Program-made: the position numbers and the translations under genes
Origin: Metabacillus dongyingensis
GTDB lineage: Bacteria > Bacillota > Bacilli > Bacillales > Bacillaceae
Assembly (NCBI RefSeq): GCF_019933155.2
Contig: NZ_CP082944.1
Span: 808,001 to 872,000, forward strand
Direction: 5' to 3'
DNA length: 64,000 nucleotides
Shown here: positions 1 through 9,069 of the stretch, piece after piece
Position numbering within the stretch: position 1 is the stretch's first letter
How the letters are laid out: each line of letters begins with the position of its first letter
The notes under the pieces: generated by a model
The model's database searches: none
What the model was told of the DNA's origin: nothing
What the model saw: only the letters and a program-made list of their open reading frames with translations

Positions 1-1
1 T

Positions 2-1123
2 ATCGTCGGTTCAGCGGGAGGGGCTGGTGCAAAACCTCATGTTGAATGGACGTTGGATATAATGGAAGAAGTCCTGTCAAATAAGAAGAGCAGACCTAAA
101 GTTGGCGTCATTTGGGCGGATATTAATAAATCGTCCATCACTCATGCCTTAAATGAGGGGAGAATAGAGAAAATGAGTCCGAATGTGCCCGATTTAACTC
201 ATCTTTCTTTGACCGACACTCATTCAATTGTTGCCCAGATGGGACATGAACCGATTTTAGAAGCGCTTCATCAGGAGTGTGAACTTATCATTTGCGGGAG
301 AGCATTTGATCCATCGCCGTTTGCGGCTGTTGGCATTTTTCACGGCATGGATGCAGGCCTTTCCTATCACTTAGGAAAGATATTAGAATGCGGTGCCTTA
401 TGCGCTGAACCTGGAACGACGAAGGATTGTATTCTCGGTACAATTAAGGAATACTCATTTACTGTTCAGTCTTTAAATCCAATCAGAAAATGCAGTACAA
501 CAAGCGTGGCAGCTCATACCTTTTATGAAAAAGATCATCCCTATCTGCTCCATGGTCCAGGATTTTTATTGGATTTATCTCAGTGTGAGTTTAAAAGTGC
601 AGGCGAAGGTTTAATTGAAGTATCTGGCAGCAAATATGTTCCCTCAAAGGATTACCGTGTGAAGCTTGAAGGAGCAAGAGTGAAAGCATACAGAACATTT
701 GTCCTTGCAGGGGTTCGAGATCCGGTTTTAATTAATAATATCGAACGAATTGAAGCGTCTGTAAAAGAAGAAGTAATAAGCCATTATAAGGATATCCCTG
801 AACATACTTATCAAATCAACTTTTATCATTATGGAAAAAATGCCGTATTAGGAGAAAGTGAGAGTGAACCCTTTTCAGGTCATGAAATAGGTCTTGTATT
901 TGAGGTTGTCGCAGATACTCAAGAAGCGGCAAGCAGCATATGTGCAACGCTGCGCTCCACTTTTTTGCATTACGGCTATGAAGGAAGAAAGTCGACAGCT
1001 GGAAATCTGGCCTTTCCTTTTGCTCCGAGCGATATTGAGTTTGGACCTGTATATGAATTCTCAATCTATCATCTTATGAAACTGAAAAAAGGTGAGATCC
1101 CGTTTCAATTGGAGGTTCTATGA
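2..1123 (+). CDS. AtuA-like protein (DUF1446), 5' end cut by window
   Basis: The frame is open from base 2 with no start codon and begins with the glycine-rich stretch IVGSAGGAGAKPH, so the true start lies upstream and the N-terminus (probably several tens of residues) is missing. The protein resembles the AtuA/DUF1446 family, named after the acyclic terpene utilisation locus; its chemistry is not established. No signal peptide or membrane segment is seen. The stop overlaps the start of the DUF4387 gene by ATGA, so the two are translationally coupled. Some homologues carry DUF4387 fused to the C-terminus, which supports a joint complex. It sits at the head of a kinase, ABC importer and ADP-ribosylglycohydrolase cluster, suggesting a catabolic role; this is inference. 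Confidence 0.8.
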   Translation: MVGSAGGAGAKPHVEWTLDIMEEVLSNKKSRPKVGVIWADINKSSITHALNEGRIEKMSPNVPDLTHLSLTDTHSIVAQMGHEPILEALHQECELIICGRAFDPSPFAAVGIFHGMDAGLSYHLGKILECGALCAEPGTTKDCILGTIKEYSFTVQSLNPIRKCSTTSVAAHTFYEKDHPYLLHGPGFLLDLSQCEFKSAGEGLIEVSGSKYVPSKDYRVKLEGARVKAYRTFVLAGVRDPVLINNIERIEASVKEEVISHYKDIPEHTYQINFYHYGKNAVLGESESEPFSGHEIGLVFEVVADTQEAASSICATLRSTFLHYGYEGRKSTAGNLAFPFAPSDIEFGPVYEFSIYHLMKLKKGEIPFQLEVL

Positions 1124-1431
1124 CAACTTTAGGTGAATATTCAAAGGTGCTTAGAAGCAAAAACTCCGGTCCATTTGAAATCACGCTGGATGTTCTATTT
1201 TGCAAAAGCATTGATTATTTTCATGTGAAGCATTCAAACAAAATTACCGGGGACGCTATTTGCAGGCTCTATCGTCTTAAAGCGGAGCAGCTGAAGCATA
1301 TTGTTTTTTTTGATCAGGCACTTGGATTCAAGATTACCTTTTTCAGAAGCCATTCGTCCGGATCTGTGTTTGACCGGGATGTGTATGGTGCGCAGCAGCA
1401 TGCACCATTAATGGACCTTGAAATAGATTAG
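1120..1431 (+). CDS. DUF4387 family protein, AtuA partner
   Basis: A 103-residue cytoplasmic protein matching the DUF4387 type (motifs LRSKNSGPFEITLDVLF near the N-terminus and ITFFRSHSSGSVFDRDVYGA near the C-terminus). The family is regularly encoded beside or fused to AtuA/DUF1446 proteins, and the function is unknown. The start ATG overlaps the upstream stop by four bases, and the next gene follows 11 bases later, so it is internal to an operon. A charged and hydroxylated pattern (R-S-H-S-S-G-S) near the C-terminus could bind a phosphate or carboxylate ligand, but that is only a guess. Confidence 0.75.
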   Translation: MTTLGEYSKVLRSKNSGPFEITLDVLFCKSIDYFHVKHSNKITGDAICRLYRLKAEQLKHIVFFDQALGFKITFFRSHSSGSVFDRDVYGAQQHAPLMDLEID

Positions 1432-1442
1432 GAGATTTGACT

Positions 1443-2345
1443 ATGAATAAAATAGCGGTCATTGGCAGTTTAAATATGGACCTGGTTGCCGTAACAGATA
1501 TTTCTCCTAAAATGGGAGAAACCGTAATAGGGAAGGATTTTCATATGTTTCCCGGCGGAAAGGGAGCCAATCAGGCAACCGCTGCTGCTAGGCTCGGCGG
1601 CTCAGTCAAGCTATTTGGAACGCTCGGAGACGATCAGCACGGAAAATTTCTGCTTCATCAATTAGAAAACAATAAAGTAGATGGATCAAGCATTCAAATG
1701 CGGCGGGATGCACCGACCGGCTGCGCGATAATTGAAATCTGCGAGGCTCAAAACCGGATCATCGTGGTCCAGGGTGCAAATGCCAAAACGGATGAAGATT
1801 ATTTGCAGAAAAAAATAAATGATCTTTTAGAAGCTGATGTCATCTTAATTTCAATGGAAATTCCGATGCAGCCAATAGAATACATCATCAAAGAGCTTGC
1901 CGATCACGAAAAAATCATCATTCTGAATCCTGCCCCGGCTGTTCCTTTATCTGATGAGTTAATCAGCCATTGCACATACTTGCTTCCGAATGAACATGAA
2001 GCAAAAATTATTTTTAACGGCAAGTATGAAGAAACAGAGGCTTTAAAAAAGTATCCAAATAAGCTCGTGATTACAAAAGGAGAACAAGGCGTCACCTTCT
2101 TCAATGGACAGAAAATGGAAACCGTACCGGCCATCAAAGTAAATCCAGTTGATTCAACAGGTGCAGGTGATACGTTTGCAGGTGCATTTTCTTATGCGCT
2201 TTCAGAGGAAAAGCCTCTAAAAGAATGTATTCAATATGCTGTGATCGCTGCAGGATTGAGCGTTGAAAAACGCGGGGCGCAGAGCGGGATGCCGACCGCA
2301 GCAGAAGTAAAAGAATATTGCAGCAGGGCGGCTGTTGATGATTAA
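1443..2345 (+). CDS. PfkB/ribokinase-family sugar kinase
   Basis: A 300-residue kinase expected to phosphorylate a sugar or nucleoside with ATP in the cytoplasm. Ribokinase signatures are present: GSLNMDLV at the start, GGKGANQA near residue 40 (substrate site), and DSTGAGDTFAGAF near residue 240 with the catalytic Asp in GAGD. Length is normal for ribokinase (about 290-310). The ATG at 1443 is chosen over an in-frame TTG at 1437 because AGGAG at 1430-1434 is correctly spaced only for the ATG. The gene overlaps the next permease start by eight bases. Its place with ADP-ribosylglycohydrolase genes suggests that released ribose or a related pentose is the substrate; other PfkB sugars remain possible. 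Confidence 0.85.
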   Translation: MNKIAVIGSLNMDLVAVTDISPKMGETVIGKDFHMFPGGKGANQATAAARLGGSVKLFGTLGDDQHGKFLLHQLENNKVDGSSIQMRRDAPTGCAIIEICEAQNRIIVVQGANAKTDEDYLQKKINDLLEADVILISMEIPMQPIEYIIKELADHEKIIILNPAPAVPLSDELISHCTYLLPNEHEAKIIFNGKYEETEALKKYPNKLVITKGEQGVTFFNGQKMETVPAIKVNPVDSTGAGDTFAGAFSYALSEEKPLKECIQYAVIAAGLSVEKRGAQSGMPTAAEVKEYCSRAAVDD

Positions 2346-3237
2346 ACAAAAATTAGCGCTCATGCGCAAAGACTGGGTCTTATACTTCATGATTTTCCCT
2401 GCGCTCCTGTACTTTGCTGTCTTCCATATTGTGCCCTTGATCGGCATGAAGCTCGCGTTTCAGGATTACAGAATTATTGGTGACAATGTGTGGGTTGGCC
2501 TGAAGCATTTTAATGTCCTGTTTGATTCGCCAGCGTTTTTCTCCGTGCTGAAAAATACGATCATCATCAGTACGATGAAAATCATTTTTGTCTTTCCAAT
2601 TCCCATTATTCTTTCTCTTCTCATCAACGAAGTCAGAAATATGCCTTACCGGAAATATGTTCAGTCGATTGTTTATTTGCCTCATTTCCTGTCATGGGTT
2701 GTCATAGCAGGGATTTGGATCAGTCTGCTGAGCCCTGTAGACGGCGGAGTGAACGTAATCCGGAATTTCTTTCAGCTGCCTTCGCTTGACTACATGACAA
2801 GCAAGGATCAAATACGCTGGGTGCTCGTCTTTTCTGAAATGTGGAGAAGCGCCGGCTGGGACTCGATTATCTATTTAGCGGCGATTATGAAAATCAGTCC
2901 TTCTCTGTATGAAGCGGCTCGCATGGACGGAGCATCAGGCCTGCAGCAAATGAGGTATATTACGCTGCCTGAAATGAGCAATACGATCATTACGGTCTTT
3001 ATTCTGAATTTAGGTTTCTTTATGAATGCAGGTTTTGATCAGGTGTTTAACTTTATGAATGATTCCGTTATCAGCGTTGTCGATATTCTGGACACATATG
3101 TATACAGAATCGGAATTCTGAACGGTCAGTATGCCTACGCTACAGCAGCGAGTCTCTTCAAAGGCGTAATTGGGGTCGTTCTTATTTTCGGCACTCATTT
3201 CCTTGCAAAACGGCTGACCGGGAAAGGAGTATGGTGA
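2338..3237 (+). CDS. Carbohydrate ABC importer permease, LplB/MalF type
   Basis: A 299-residue inner-membrane permease with about six transmembrane segments and the conserved ABC EAA loop (EAARMDGASGLQQMRYITLP) near residue 190 that contacts the ATPase. It begins at ATG 2338 inside the kinase gene; the TTG at 2335 lacks a better ribosome site. It pairs with the permease at 3247 and the lipoprotein at 4159. No ATPase gene is present in the cluster. B. subtilis importers of this class borrow the shared ATPase MsmX, so the same is likely here. Substrate is not readable from sequence; LplB-type permeases usually move oligosaccharides or glycosides. Confidence 0.88.
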   Translation: MIKQKLALMRKDWVLYFMIFPALLYFAVFHIVPLIGMKLAFQDYRIIGDNVWVGLKHFNVLFDSPAFFSVLKNTIIISTMKIIFVFPIPIILSLLINEVRNMPYRKYVQSIVYLPHFLSWVVIAGIWISLLSPVDGGVNVIRNFFQLPSLDYMTSKDQIRWVLVFSEMWRSAGWDSIIYLAAIMKISPSLYEAARMDGASGLQQMRYITLPEMSNTIITVFILNLGFFMNAGFDQVFNFMNDSVISVVDILDTYVYRIGILNGQYAYATAASLFKGVIGVVLIFGTHFLAKRLTGKGVW

Positions 3238-3246
3238 GGAATTCCT

Positions 3247-4125
3247 ATGAAAACATTGAAACTGTCTAAAATCCTGCTTTACTCAGCCTTATTTTTAATA
3301 ACACTTACAATGATTATTCCAATTGTGAATCTGCTTGCCATGTCCCTTACAGCACCTGAGAATGCTCACAAAATGACGGGGCTTTCTCTGATTCCGAAAG
3401 GATTTTCGCTGATTAATTATCAAATTCTGCTTTCTAATCCGCTTATCGTGAAAAGTTTATTCAATTCAATTTTCATTACCGTTTCGGGTACTTTGCTGAA
3501 TCTTCTTCTTACTGCACTGGCAGCCTATGTTTTAACAAGAAAAAGGCTTGTCGGCAGAAAGTTTTTTATGGTCATCCTGATTTTAATCATGGTTTTTGAG
3601 CCGGGATTGATACCTGAATATTTAGTTGTAAAGGATCTTGGTCTGCTTGATTCCTATTTATCTCTTATTCTCTATAAAGCCATCAATGTCTATTACTTGT
3701 TTATTATGATGCGATTTTTTGAAGATGTGCCCGAAAGCATTCAGGAAGCAGCGAGAATTGACGGAGCAGGTCACTTGAATATATTTTTTAGAATTATGCT
3801 GCCGCTGTCAAAGCCGGCACTTGCAACGCTAGGCTTATTTTATGCTGTCTTTCATTGGAACGAATTTTTCAGAGCTTCCATTTATCTTACGGACCCGGGA
3901 AAATGGCCTCTGCAGCTTGTGCTCAGGCAATTCGTTGTTGAACGGGATAATGCTTCATTAGTCGGAGTACAGACCCTTTTAGAGTACAAAAGTGTGGCCA
4001 ATCTTGATTTTGGCTCGCTGCAGGCAGGTACGATTATGCTTGCCATCGTACCCCTCTTAATCATGTATCCCTTTATTCTGAAGTTTTATGCAAAGGGTGC
4101 ATTAGAGGGAGGGGTAAAGGATTAG
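3247..4125 (+). CDS. Carbohydrate ABC importer permease, LplC/YtcP type
   Basis: A 292-residue membrane permease, second half of the heterodimeric channel. Six hydrophobic helices are visible, starting right after the MKTLKLSKI basic N-terminus, with the EAA loop QEAARIDGAGHLNIFFRIML near residue 175 and a second conserved LP. It starts nine bases after the first permease stop, in the same operon. The family (LplC, YtcP, YesQ) takes up oligosaccharides or glycosylated compounds in Bacilli. Followed by the binding lipoprotein 33 bases later. Confidence 0.88.
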   Translation: MKTLKLSKILLYSALFLITLTMIIPIVNLLAMSLTAPENAHKMTGLSLIPKGFSLINYQILLSNPLIVKSLFNSIFITVSGTLLNLLLTALAAYVLTRKRLVGRKFFMVILILIMVFEPGLIPEYLVVKDLGLLDSYLSLILYKAINVYYLFIMMRFFEDVPESIQEAARIDGAGHLNIFFRIMLPLSKPALATLGLFYAVFHWNEFFRASIYLTDPGKWPLQLVLRQFVVERDNASLVGVQTLLEYKSVANLDFGSLQAGTIMLAIVPLLIMYPFILKFYAKGALEGGVKD

Positions 4126-4158
4126 AAACGCAAATTCATCATAAAAAGGAGAATGGCA

Positions 4159-5616
4159 ATGAAGAAACTTTTGCTGATTATGCTTGCAGGTCTATTTGTC
4201 TTTGCTGCAGGCTGCTCGGAAAAAACAGAAACGGCAGAGAAAAACGAGGATGGTTCAACTGCAATCCGCATAGTCATGAAGGATGAAAATCCGTCGAACC
4301 CTGCTTCAGTTGCTTATTTCGAAGCGCTGGAAAAAGGATTAAAGAACGATGAGAATCTGAATGTGAAATTTGAGCTTGTAGAAATGCCTCAAGGAAACTA
4401 TGCAGAAAAACTGAATTTGCTTCTGCTGAGCGGTGATATTCCGGACATCATTTATTTCCAGGGGGGAGATCAGCAGATTGCAGATCAGGATTTGCTGGAA
4501 GATTTAACGCCTCATATTGAAAAAACGAAGTATTTGAAGGACAGTCTTGAGCCGTGGAACGAAAAGAGACTTGAAAATTATCCGTACTTATTGTGGGTGA
4601 AGCCTCTTTCTCAGAAGACGCCAGTGATCAGAGGCGATTGGTTTGAAAAAATGAAATCGTCGAAAGCGCTAGTTGCCGATCCTACGATTGATAACTACTA
4701 TAATTTTTTTAAAGAATTAAAAACGAACCCTCCGGGCGGGGCAGGAAAACCTGCGTATGCTTTTACGGCTGCTGGAGATCTCGAGGAACTGAATGCCATT
4801 TTCAACATGTCGTTTGGCATTACCTCGTCATGGCTGAACAGCGGCGGGCAATTTGAGTACTACAAAGTATCGAATCAGGAGAAGGAGAAGCTTGCATTCT
4901 ATCAAAAGTTATATAAAGAAGGTCTCCTTGATCCAGGCTATATCACGAAAGAATGGGATACAAAAGAAAAAGCCTTTTATGATGGGGAAGCTGGTGTGAT
5001 TGTCGGTACCGCGGGCAAAGTCATTGATATCTACAATGGGAAAATGATGCAGACTAATGGCGAAAATACCGGGGTGAAGGTATTGCCGCCTGCTAAAGGA
5101 GAAGGCCAGGGATTTGGCGCTGCAGATGTCACAAAAGAAGCAAGAGGAGTAGCGATATCCTCACAATCAGAAAAGAAGGAGCTTGCATTTAAAATTCTGG
5201 ATTACCTGGCCAGCCCTAAAGGACAAATGATTGACCGCCTTGGTTTTGAAGGGAAGCACTATGAGGTAACAGACGGAAAAATTGATCTTACAAACACGTA
5301 TTATGAACAATGGTTTGCGAGATTCTGGGAGCCATCTGAATTTAAACCCGAAATGCCTCTTAAAAAGCCGCTGCTCGGAAAAACGGCTGAAGAATCTTTG
5401 AATATGGTCAATGAATTCTACAAGGAAGATAACCTCTTTATTTTGCCTGAAGAATATATCGCAAATTGGGATGCAATGGAGAACCTTTATAAAGAATATG
5501 CAACAGACATCATCACGGGAAAGCGTCCGCTTGAGGATTTTGATGGATTCGTAAAAGAATGGAATGCTGCAGGCGGAAAAGAGATTACAGAATATGCAAA
5601 CAAGCAATTGAAATAG
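4159..5616 (+). CDS. ABC importer solute-binding lipoprotein, LipO type
   Basis: A 485-residue extracellular binding protein. The signal peptide MKKLLLIMLAGLFVFAAGC ends in a lipobox with the lipidated cysteine at residue 19. The ATG at 4159 is chosen because AAAAGGAG at 4144-4151 is seven bases upstream of it, while the in-frame ATG at 4153 is too close. The body shows the family-1 type pattern (LLLLSGDIPDIIYFQGGDQQ) found in LipO/YtcQ-like proteins. It feeds the two permeases just upstream. A strong terminator follows directly. Ligand unknown; context suggests a ribosylated or glycosylated metabolite. Confidence 0.88.
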   Translation: MKKLLLIMLAGLFVFAAGCSEKTETAEKNEDGSTAIRIVMKDENPSNPASVAYFEALEKGLKNDENLNVKFELVEMPQGNYAEKLNLLLLSGDIPDIIYFQGGDQQIADQDLLEDLTPHIEKTKYLKDSLEPWNEKRLENYPYLLWVKPLSQKTPVIRGDWFEKMKSSKALVADPTIDNYYNFFKELKTNPPGGAGKPAYAFTAAGDLEELNAIFNMSFGITSSWLNSGGQFEYYKVSNQEKEKLAFYQKLYKEGLLDPGYITKEWDTKEKAFYDGEAGVIVGTAGKVIDIYNGKMMQTNGENTGVKVLPPAKGEGQGFGAADVTKEARGVAISSQSEKKELAFKILDYLASPKGQMIDRLGFEGKHYEVTDGKIDLTNTYYEQWFARFWEPSEFKPEMPLKKPLLGKTAEESLNMVNEFYKEDNLFILPEEYIANWDAMENLYKEYATDIITGKRPLEDFDGFVKEWNAAGGKEITEYANKQLK

Positions 5617-5658
5617 AAAAAGAGAGAGATTCTGAATTCGGGGTCTCTCTTTTTAAAA
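5617..5658 (+). terminator. Intrinsic terminator after the ABC importer
   Basis: AAAAAGAGAGA at 5617-5627 pairs with TCTCTCTTTTT at 5644-5654. It separates the first transcription unit from the ADP-ribosylglycohydrolase and LacI unit. Confidence 0.8.
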
Positions 5659-5691
5659 TATTGGAGAATAAAGTTTGGCTCATCGATGGCG

Positions 5692-5805
5692 AGCGGAATC
5701 GCCCAACTCCTCGGCCAGAACAAATCCGCAGGAAAAGTCAAACCCGGACTTTTCTGCCGGATTCTTATCTGTCGGTCGGAGTTAAACGGGCGATTCCGCT
5801 TTTCC
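5692..5805. repeat. Dispersed palindromic hairpin repeat, copy A
   Basis: Outer arms AGCGGAATCGCCC (5692-5704) and GGGCGATTCCGCT (5788-5800) are perfect complements. Inside, AACTCC pairs with GGAGTT, and AATCCGCAGGAAAAGTC pairs with GACTTTTCTGCCGGATT with minor mismatch. The block CTCCTCGGCCAGAACAAAT also occurs in copy B near 43100. No transposase is encoded, so this is a REP- or MITE-like element rather than a gene. Confidence 0.75.
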
Positions 5806-5893
5806 TATAAAAAACATAGAATGATAGCCTGTCCCCAAACGTAAGTTAGAAAGAACAGCAGGAATTACAGCGAAACTGAAATGGGAGAGGGGA

Positions 5894-8002
5894 ATGGCGT
5901 TGATTCCTGGAGATTATCTTGAGCGTGTGTATGCAGGGTTTCTTGGAATGAATATTGGAATAAGGCTCGGAGCGCCGGTTGAGCCTTTGGAATGGACATT
6001 TGAGAGAATCGAAGATGTGTATGGTGAAATAAAAGGATATCTTAAAGACTATAAAACCTTTTCTGCCGATGATGATGCGAACGGACCAGCTTTTTTTATC
6101 AGGTCTTTATATGACGATGCAGCTGACCGTGAGCTGACGGCTGAAGATGTCGGACGCGCATGGCTGAACTACACCCGCCAAGGAATCGGGATGTTCTGGT
6201 GGGGAGGAGAAGGGATCAGCACGGAGCATACGGCATATCTGAATTTGCAGAAAGGAATTCTGCCTCCTCAATCAGGATCTGCAGATCAAAATGGCTTAAC
6301 ACTTGCGGAACAGATCGGCGGGCAAATTTTTGTCGATACTTGGGGGCTGCTTTTTCCGGGAGACAGCGAAAAGGCGGCTGATTATGCAGCCAAGGCGGCA
6401 AGTGTCTCGCACGACAAGAATGGTATTTACGGGGCGAGATTTATTGCTGCATGTATTGCGGAGGCTTTTCATGCAGAGAGTATCCCGGAGATCATTTCAA
6501 ATGCTTTAAAAACCATTCCGTCTGACAGCACCTACGCCAAAGTCGTTAACGAAGTAATTGATTTTCATTGGGAGCATCCCGAAGACTTTAGAGCCTGCAG
6601 AACGTTTTTGGAGGAGAACTGGGGGTACGATAAATATCCGGGTGTCTGTCATATTATTCCTAATGCAGGTGTATGCATTCTAGCGCTTTTATACGGAAAT
6701 GGAAGCTTTGAAAGAACGATCGAAATCGCAGCCATGTGCGGATGGGATACAGATTGCAATGCAGGCAAAATCGGGACGATTGCGGGGGTATGGAATGGAA
6801 CCCAAAAAATACCGGATCATTATAGGAAGCCGATCAATGACTTTATTGTACTATCAAGTGTCTCGGGCTATTTGAACATCATGGATATTCCTACATTTGC
6901 AAAAGAGCTAGCCCTGCTCGGCTATAGGGTGTCAAAGCAGCCGGCTCCAAGCGGTTTGCTGAAAAGCTTCAAAGAAGAGCACATCTATTTTGACTTTACC
7001 CTTCCAGGATCGACGCACGGTTTTCAAACGAATTATCCTTTCAAGACATTCATCAGACACAGCAATGAAATCGGTTATGAAACAAATGGGGCTCTCGAAA
7101 TATTTATTGACCGGATGATAGAAGGAGAAGCAAGCAAGGTATTCTATAAACCTTTTCACAGAAGAAAAGACTTTAATGACGAGAAGTATAAACCGTCATT
7201 TGCCCCTAAAGCCTGCAGCGGCCAAAAGGTCAGCATGCAGATTTATTGTGATAAGTGGCAGGGGGAGGATTTTTTTGTCACTCCGTATGTGAGAAACACG
7301 TTTAATGAGGAGGATATCAAACTTGAACCACTCAGGCTGATCAATCAAGCGTGGAATAATATAGAGTTTATTATTCCTGAGACAGACGGAGCGATTATAG
7401 ATGAGATCGGAGTAATGATAGAAAGTCCATCTCCGCTTTTAAACCGGTCATTTGGGAAGCTATTTATAGATGAGTTTCAGATAGCAGGAAAAGCGAACTA
7501 TAAAATTGATTTCAGCAAACAGGCAATAGAGTTTCAATCTGTTACACCTTTTGCCCATCACAAGGGTGCAGCTAGCCTCGAACACGGAAAAATGAGATGC
7601 AGGTCTGAGGTTGAGTGCTCTTCTTTTACCGGGAATTATTATGCCAAAAACTATAAGTTCAGAGCCGCTGTTCAGCCGCTCAGCGGTGTTCAGCACATGA
7701 TGATCCTCAGGGCGGAAGGAATCTGCCGGCATTACAAAGCCGGTTTTGACGGGCAGAATAGGGTTTCTTTGGTCTTAACCGATTTTGGCATGAAAAGACT
7801 GATAGAGGTGCCATATAAGTGGACCGCTGGCGCGGAGTACTGGTTTGAAGCAAGCTGTGAGGGAGACATGATTGAGTTTTTCATAAACGGCAAACGGATT
7901 TTTCAGGTTGAAGATGATCGATTCAAGCGGGGAATGTTTGGATTCTCTGTCCTTGGAAAAGGCGAAGCTCTTCTATCAGATATAGAAGTGAAGGAACTAT
8001 AG
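5894..8002 (+). CDS. ADP-ribosylglycohydrolase-fold protein with C-terminal beta-sandwich
   Basis: A 702-residue protein without signal peptide. Residues 1 to about 340 form an ADP-ribosylglycohydrolase (DraG/ARH-like) domain: SADDDANGPAFF near residue 57 and MCGWDTDCNAGKIGTIAG near residue 285 carry the acidic residues that bind the two metal ions. The last ~350 residues are not recognised as a whole; the final ~110 (FFINGKRIFQ, GMFGFSVLG) look like a concanavalin/LamG-type fold. Most DraG-like enzymes are about 300 residues, so the tail is unusual. A GGAGAGGGG ribosome site precedes ATG 5894. It probably cleaves an N- or O-ribosyl bond of the imported compound; true ADP-ribose specificity is not shown. 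Confidence 0.85.
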   Translation: MALIPGDYLERVYAGFLGMNIGIRLGAPVEPLEWTFERIEDVYGEIKGYLKDYKTFSADDDANGPAFFIRSLYDDAADRELTAEDVGRAWLNYTRQGIGMFWWGGEGISTEHTAYLNLQKGILPPQSGSADQNGLTLAEQIGGQIFVDTWGLLFPGDSEKAADYAAKAASVSHDKNGIYGARFIAACIAEAFHAESIPEIISNALKTIPSDSTYAKVVNEVIDFHWEHPEDFRACRTFLEENWGYDKYPGVCHIIPNAGVCILALLYGNGSFERTIEIAAMCGWDTDCNAGKIGTIAGVWNGTQKIPDHYRKPINDFIVLSSVSGYLNIMDIPTFAKELALLGYRVSKQPAPSGLLKSFKEEHIYFDFTLPGSTHGFQTNYPFKTFIRHSNEIGYETNGALEIFIDRMIEGEASKVFYKPFHRRKDFNDEKYKPSFAPKACSGQKVSMQIYCDKWQGEDFFVTPYVRNTFNEEDIKLEPLRLINQAWNNIEFIIPETDGAIIDEIGVMIESPSPLLNRSFGKLFIDEFQIAGKANYKIDFSKQAIEFQSVTPFAHHKGAASLEHGKMRCRSEVECSSFTGNYYAKNYKFRAAVQPLSGVQHMMILRAEGICRHYKAGFDGQNRVSLVLTDFGMKRLIEVPYKWTAGAEYWFEASCEGDMIEFFINGKRIFQVEDDRFKRGMFGFSVLGKGEALLSDIEVKEL

Positions 8003-8022
8003 AATCATCAGGGGGAAATCAC

Positions 8023-9069
8023 TTGAGGGAGAAGAAAGCAACGATTCGGGATGTGGCAAGGAAAGCGGATGTTTCAGTTGCCACCATTTCCAGATATCTG
8101 AATAAAAAAGGATATGTCAGTCATGCAACCGAAAAAAGAATTCAATCTGTCATGGAAAATCTGAATTATAAACCAAATGAAATTGCAAGAGGCCTCGCCA
8201 GGCAAAAAACGAATACAATTGCCCTGTTTATTCCTGATATCAGCAACCCTTTCTTTCCCCAGCTTGTTCAAGCAATCGAAAAAGAAGCAGCCCGCAAAGG
8301 ATACAAAATAATCCTGGTGCCAGCCGGCTGTAAAGAAATGACGGGTATTTTTATGTGGGAAAGCTTTGAAAATATGTATATTGACGGGTTTATTTTCGCT
8401 CCCTATCAGCTAAAGGAGAAATCAATTAAGCTTCTGAAGGAAAAGAAGATTCCGTTTGTGATTATTGACCGTGCAGCCAACATAACTTCTGCAAACTCAG
8501 TGGCAGTCGATCATTATACAGGTGCAAAGCTTGCAGTCTGCCACCTAATAGATGTCGGGTGCAGAAAGATTATTCACATAGGCGGGCCGAAACAGCTCAT
8601 TCCATCAAATGAGAGGCTGAGAGGTTATGCGGATAGTATAAAACAGTTTTCCAGGGAGCACCCTGTGATTCATTATGAAGGTGATTACAGTCTTGAAAGC
8701 GGGAGAATTCTGACTAAGGAGGCGCTGAAGCAGCATCCTGATGCAGATGGATTTTTTCTTGGAAACGATTTAATGGCAATTGGCTGTTTGAAAATGCTGA
8801 AGACTCTTAGGATAAAGATTCCTGAAGAGATTGCGATTGCTGGTTTTGACGGCATTGACCTCACGGCGCTTGTAGAGCCCGAGATTACAACGATTGAGCA
8901 GCCTGTGTATGAAATTGGACTGGCTGCAGCAGGCAAGCTTATTCAATTAATTGAAGGGAAAACAGGAGGGGATGAAGCATTTCCGAAGCTTGCATTAAAA
9001 CTGCTGGCAAGAGCCTCCACTCTTGGTTTTAAGGGAAAGGAGAGGGACAATGACGGAGCGGATGCTTGA
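8023..9069 (+). CDS. LacI-family transcriptional regulator
   Basis: A 348-residue DNA-binding repressor. The N-terminal helix-turn-helix (ATIRDVARKADVSVATISRY) and hinge helix are followed by a periplasmic-binding-protein-like sensor domain from about residue 60 (NTIALFIPDISNPFF; FFLGNDLMAIGCLKML; IAGFDGIDLT). The start is TTG 8023, preceded by a GGGGGA site. It lies between two ADP-ribosylglycohydrolase genes and overlaps the start of the second by 20 bases, so it is cotranscribed with them. It very likely controls this cluster in response to a sugar-like ligand; no operator could be assigned. Confidence 0.92.
   Translation: MREKKATIRDVARKADVSVATISRYLNKKGYVSHATEKRIQSVMENLNYKPNEIARGLARQKTNTIALFIPDISNPFFPQLVQAIEKEAARKGYKIILVPAGCKEMTGIFMWESFENMYIDGFIFAPYQLKEKSIKLLKEKKIPFVIIDRAANITSANSVAVDHYTGAKLAVCHLIDVGCRKIIHIGGPKQLIPSNERLRGYADSIKQFSREHPVIHYEGDYSLESGRILTKEALKQHPDADGFFLGNDLMAIGCLKMLKTLRIKIPEEIAIAGFDGIDLTALVEPEITTIEQPVYEIGLAAAGKLIQLIEGKTGGDEAFPKLALKLLARASTLGFKGKERDNDGADA

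Noticed and set aside
5559-5810. 83-codon plus-strand frame
   Set aside because: It overlaps the binding-protein end, a terminator and the hairpin repeat.
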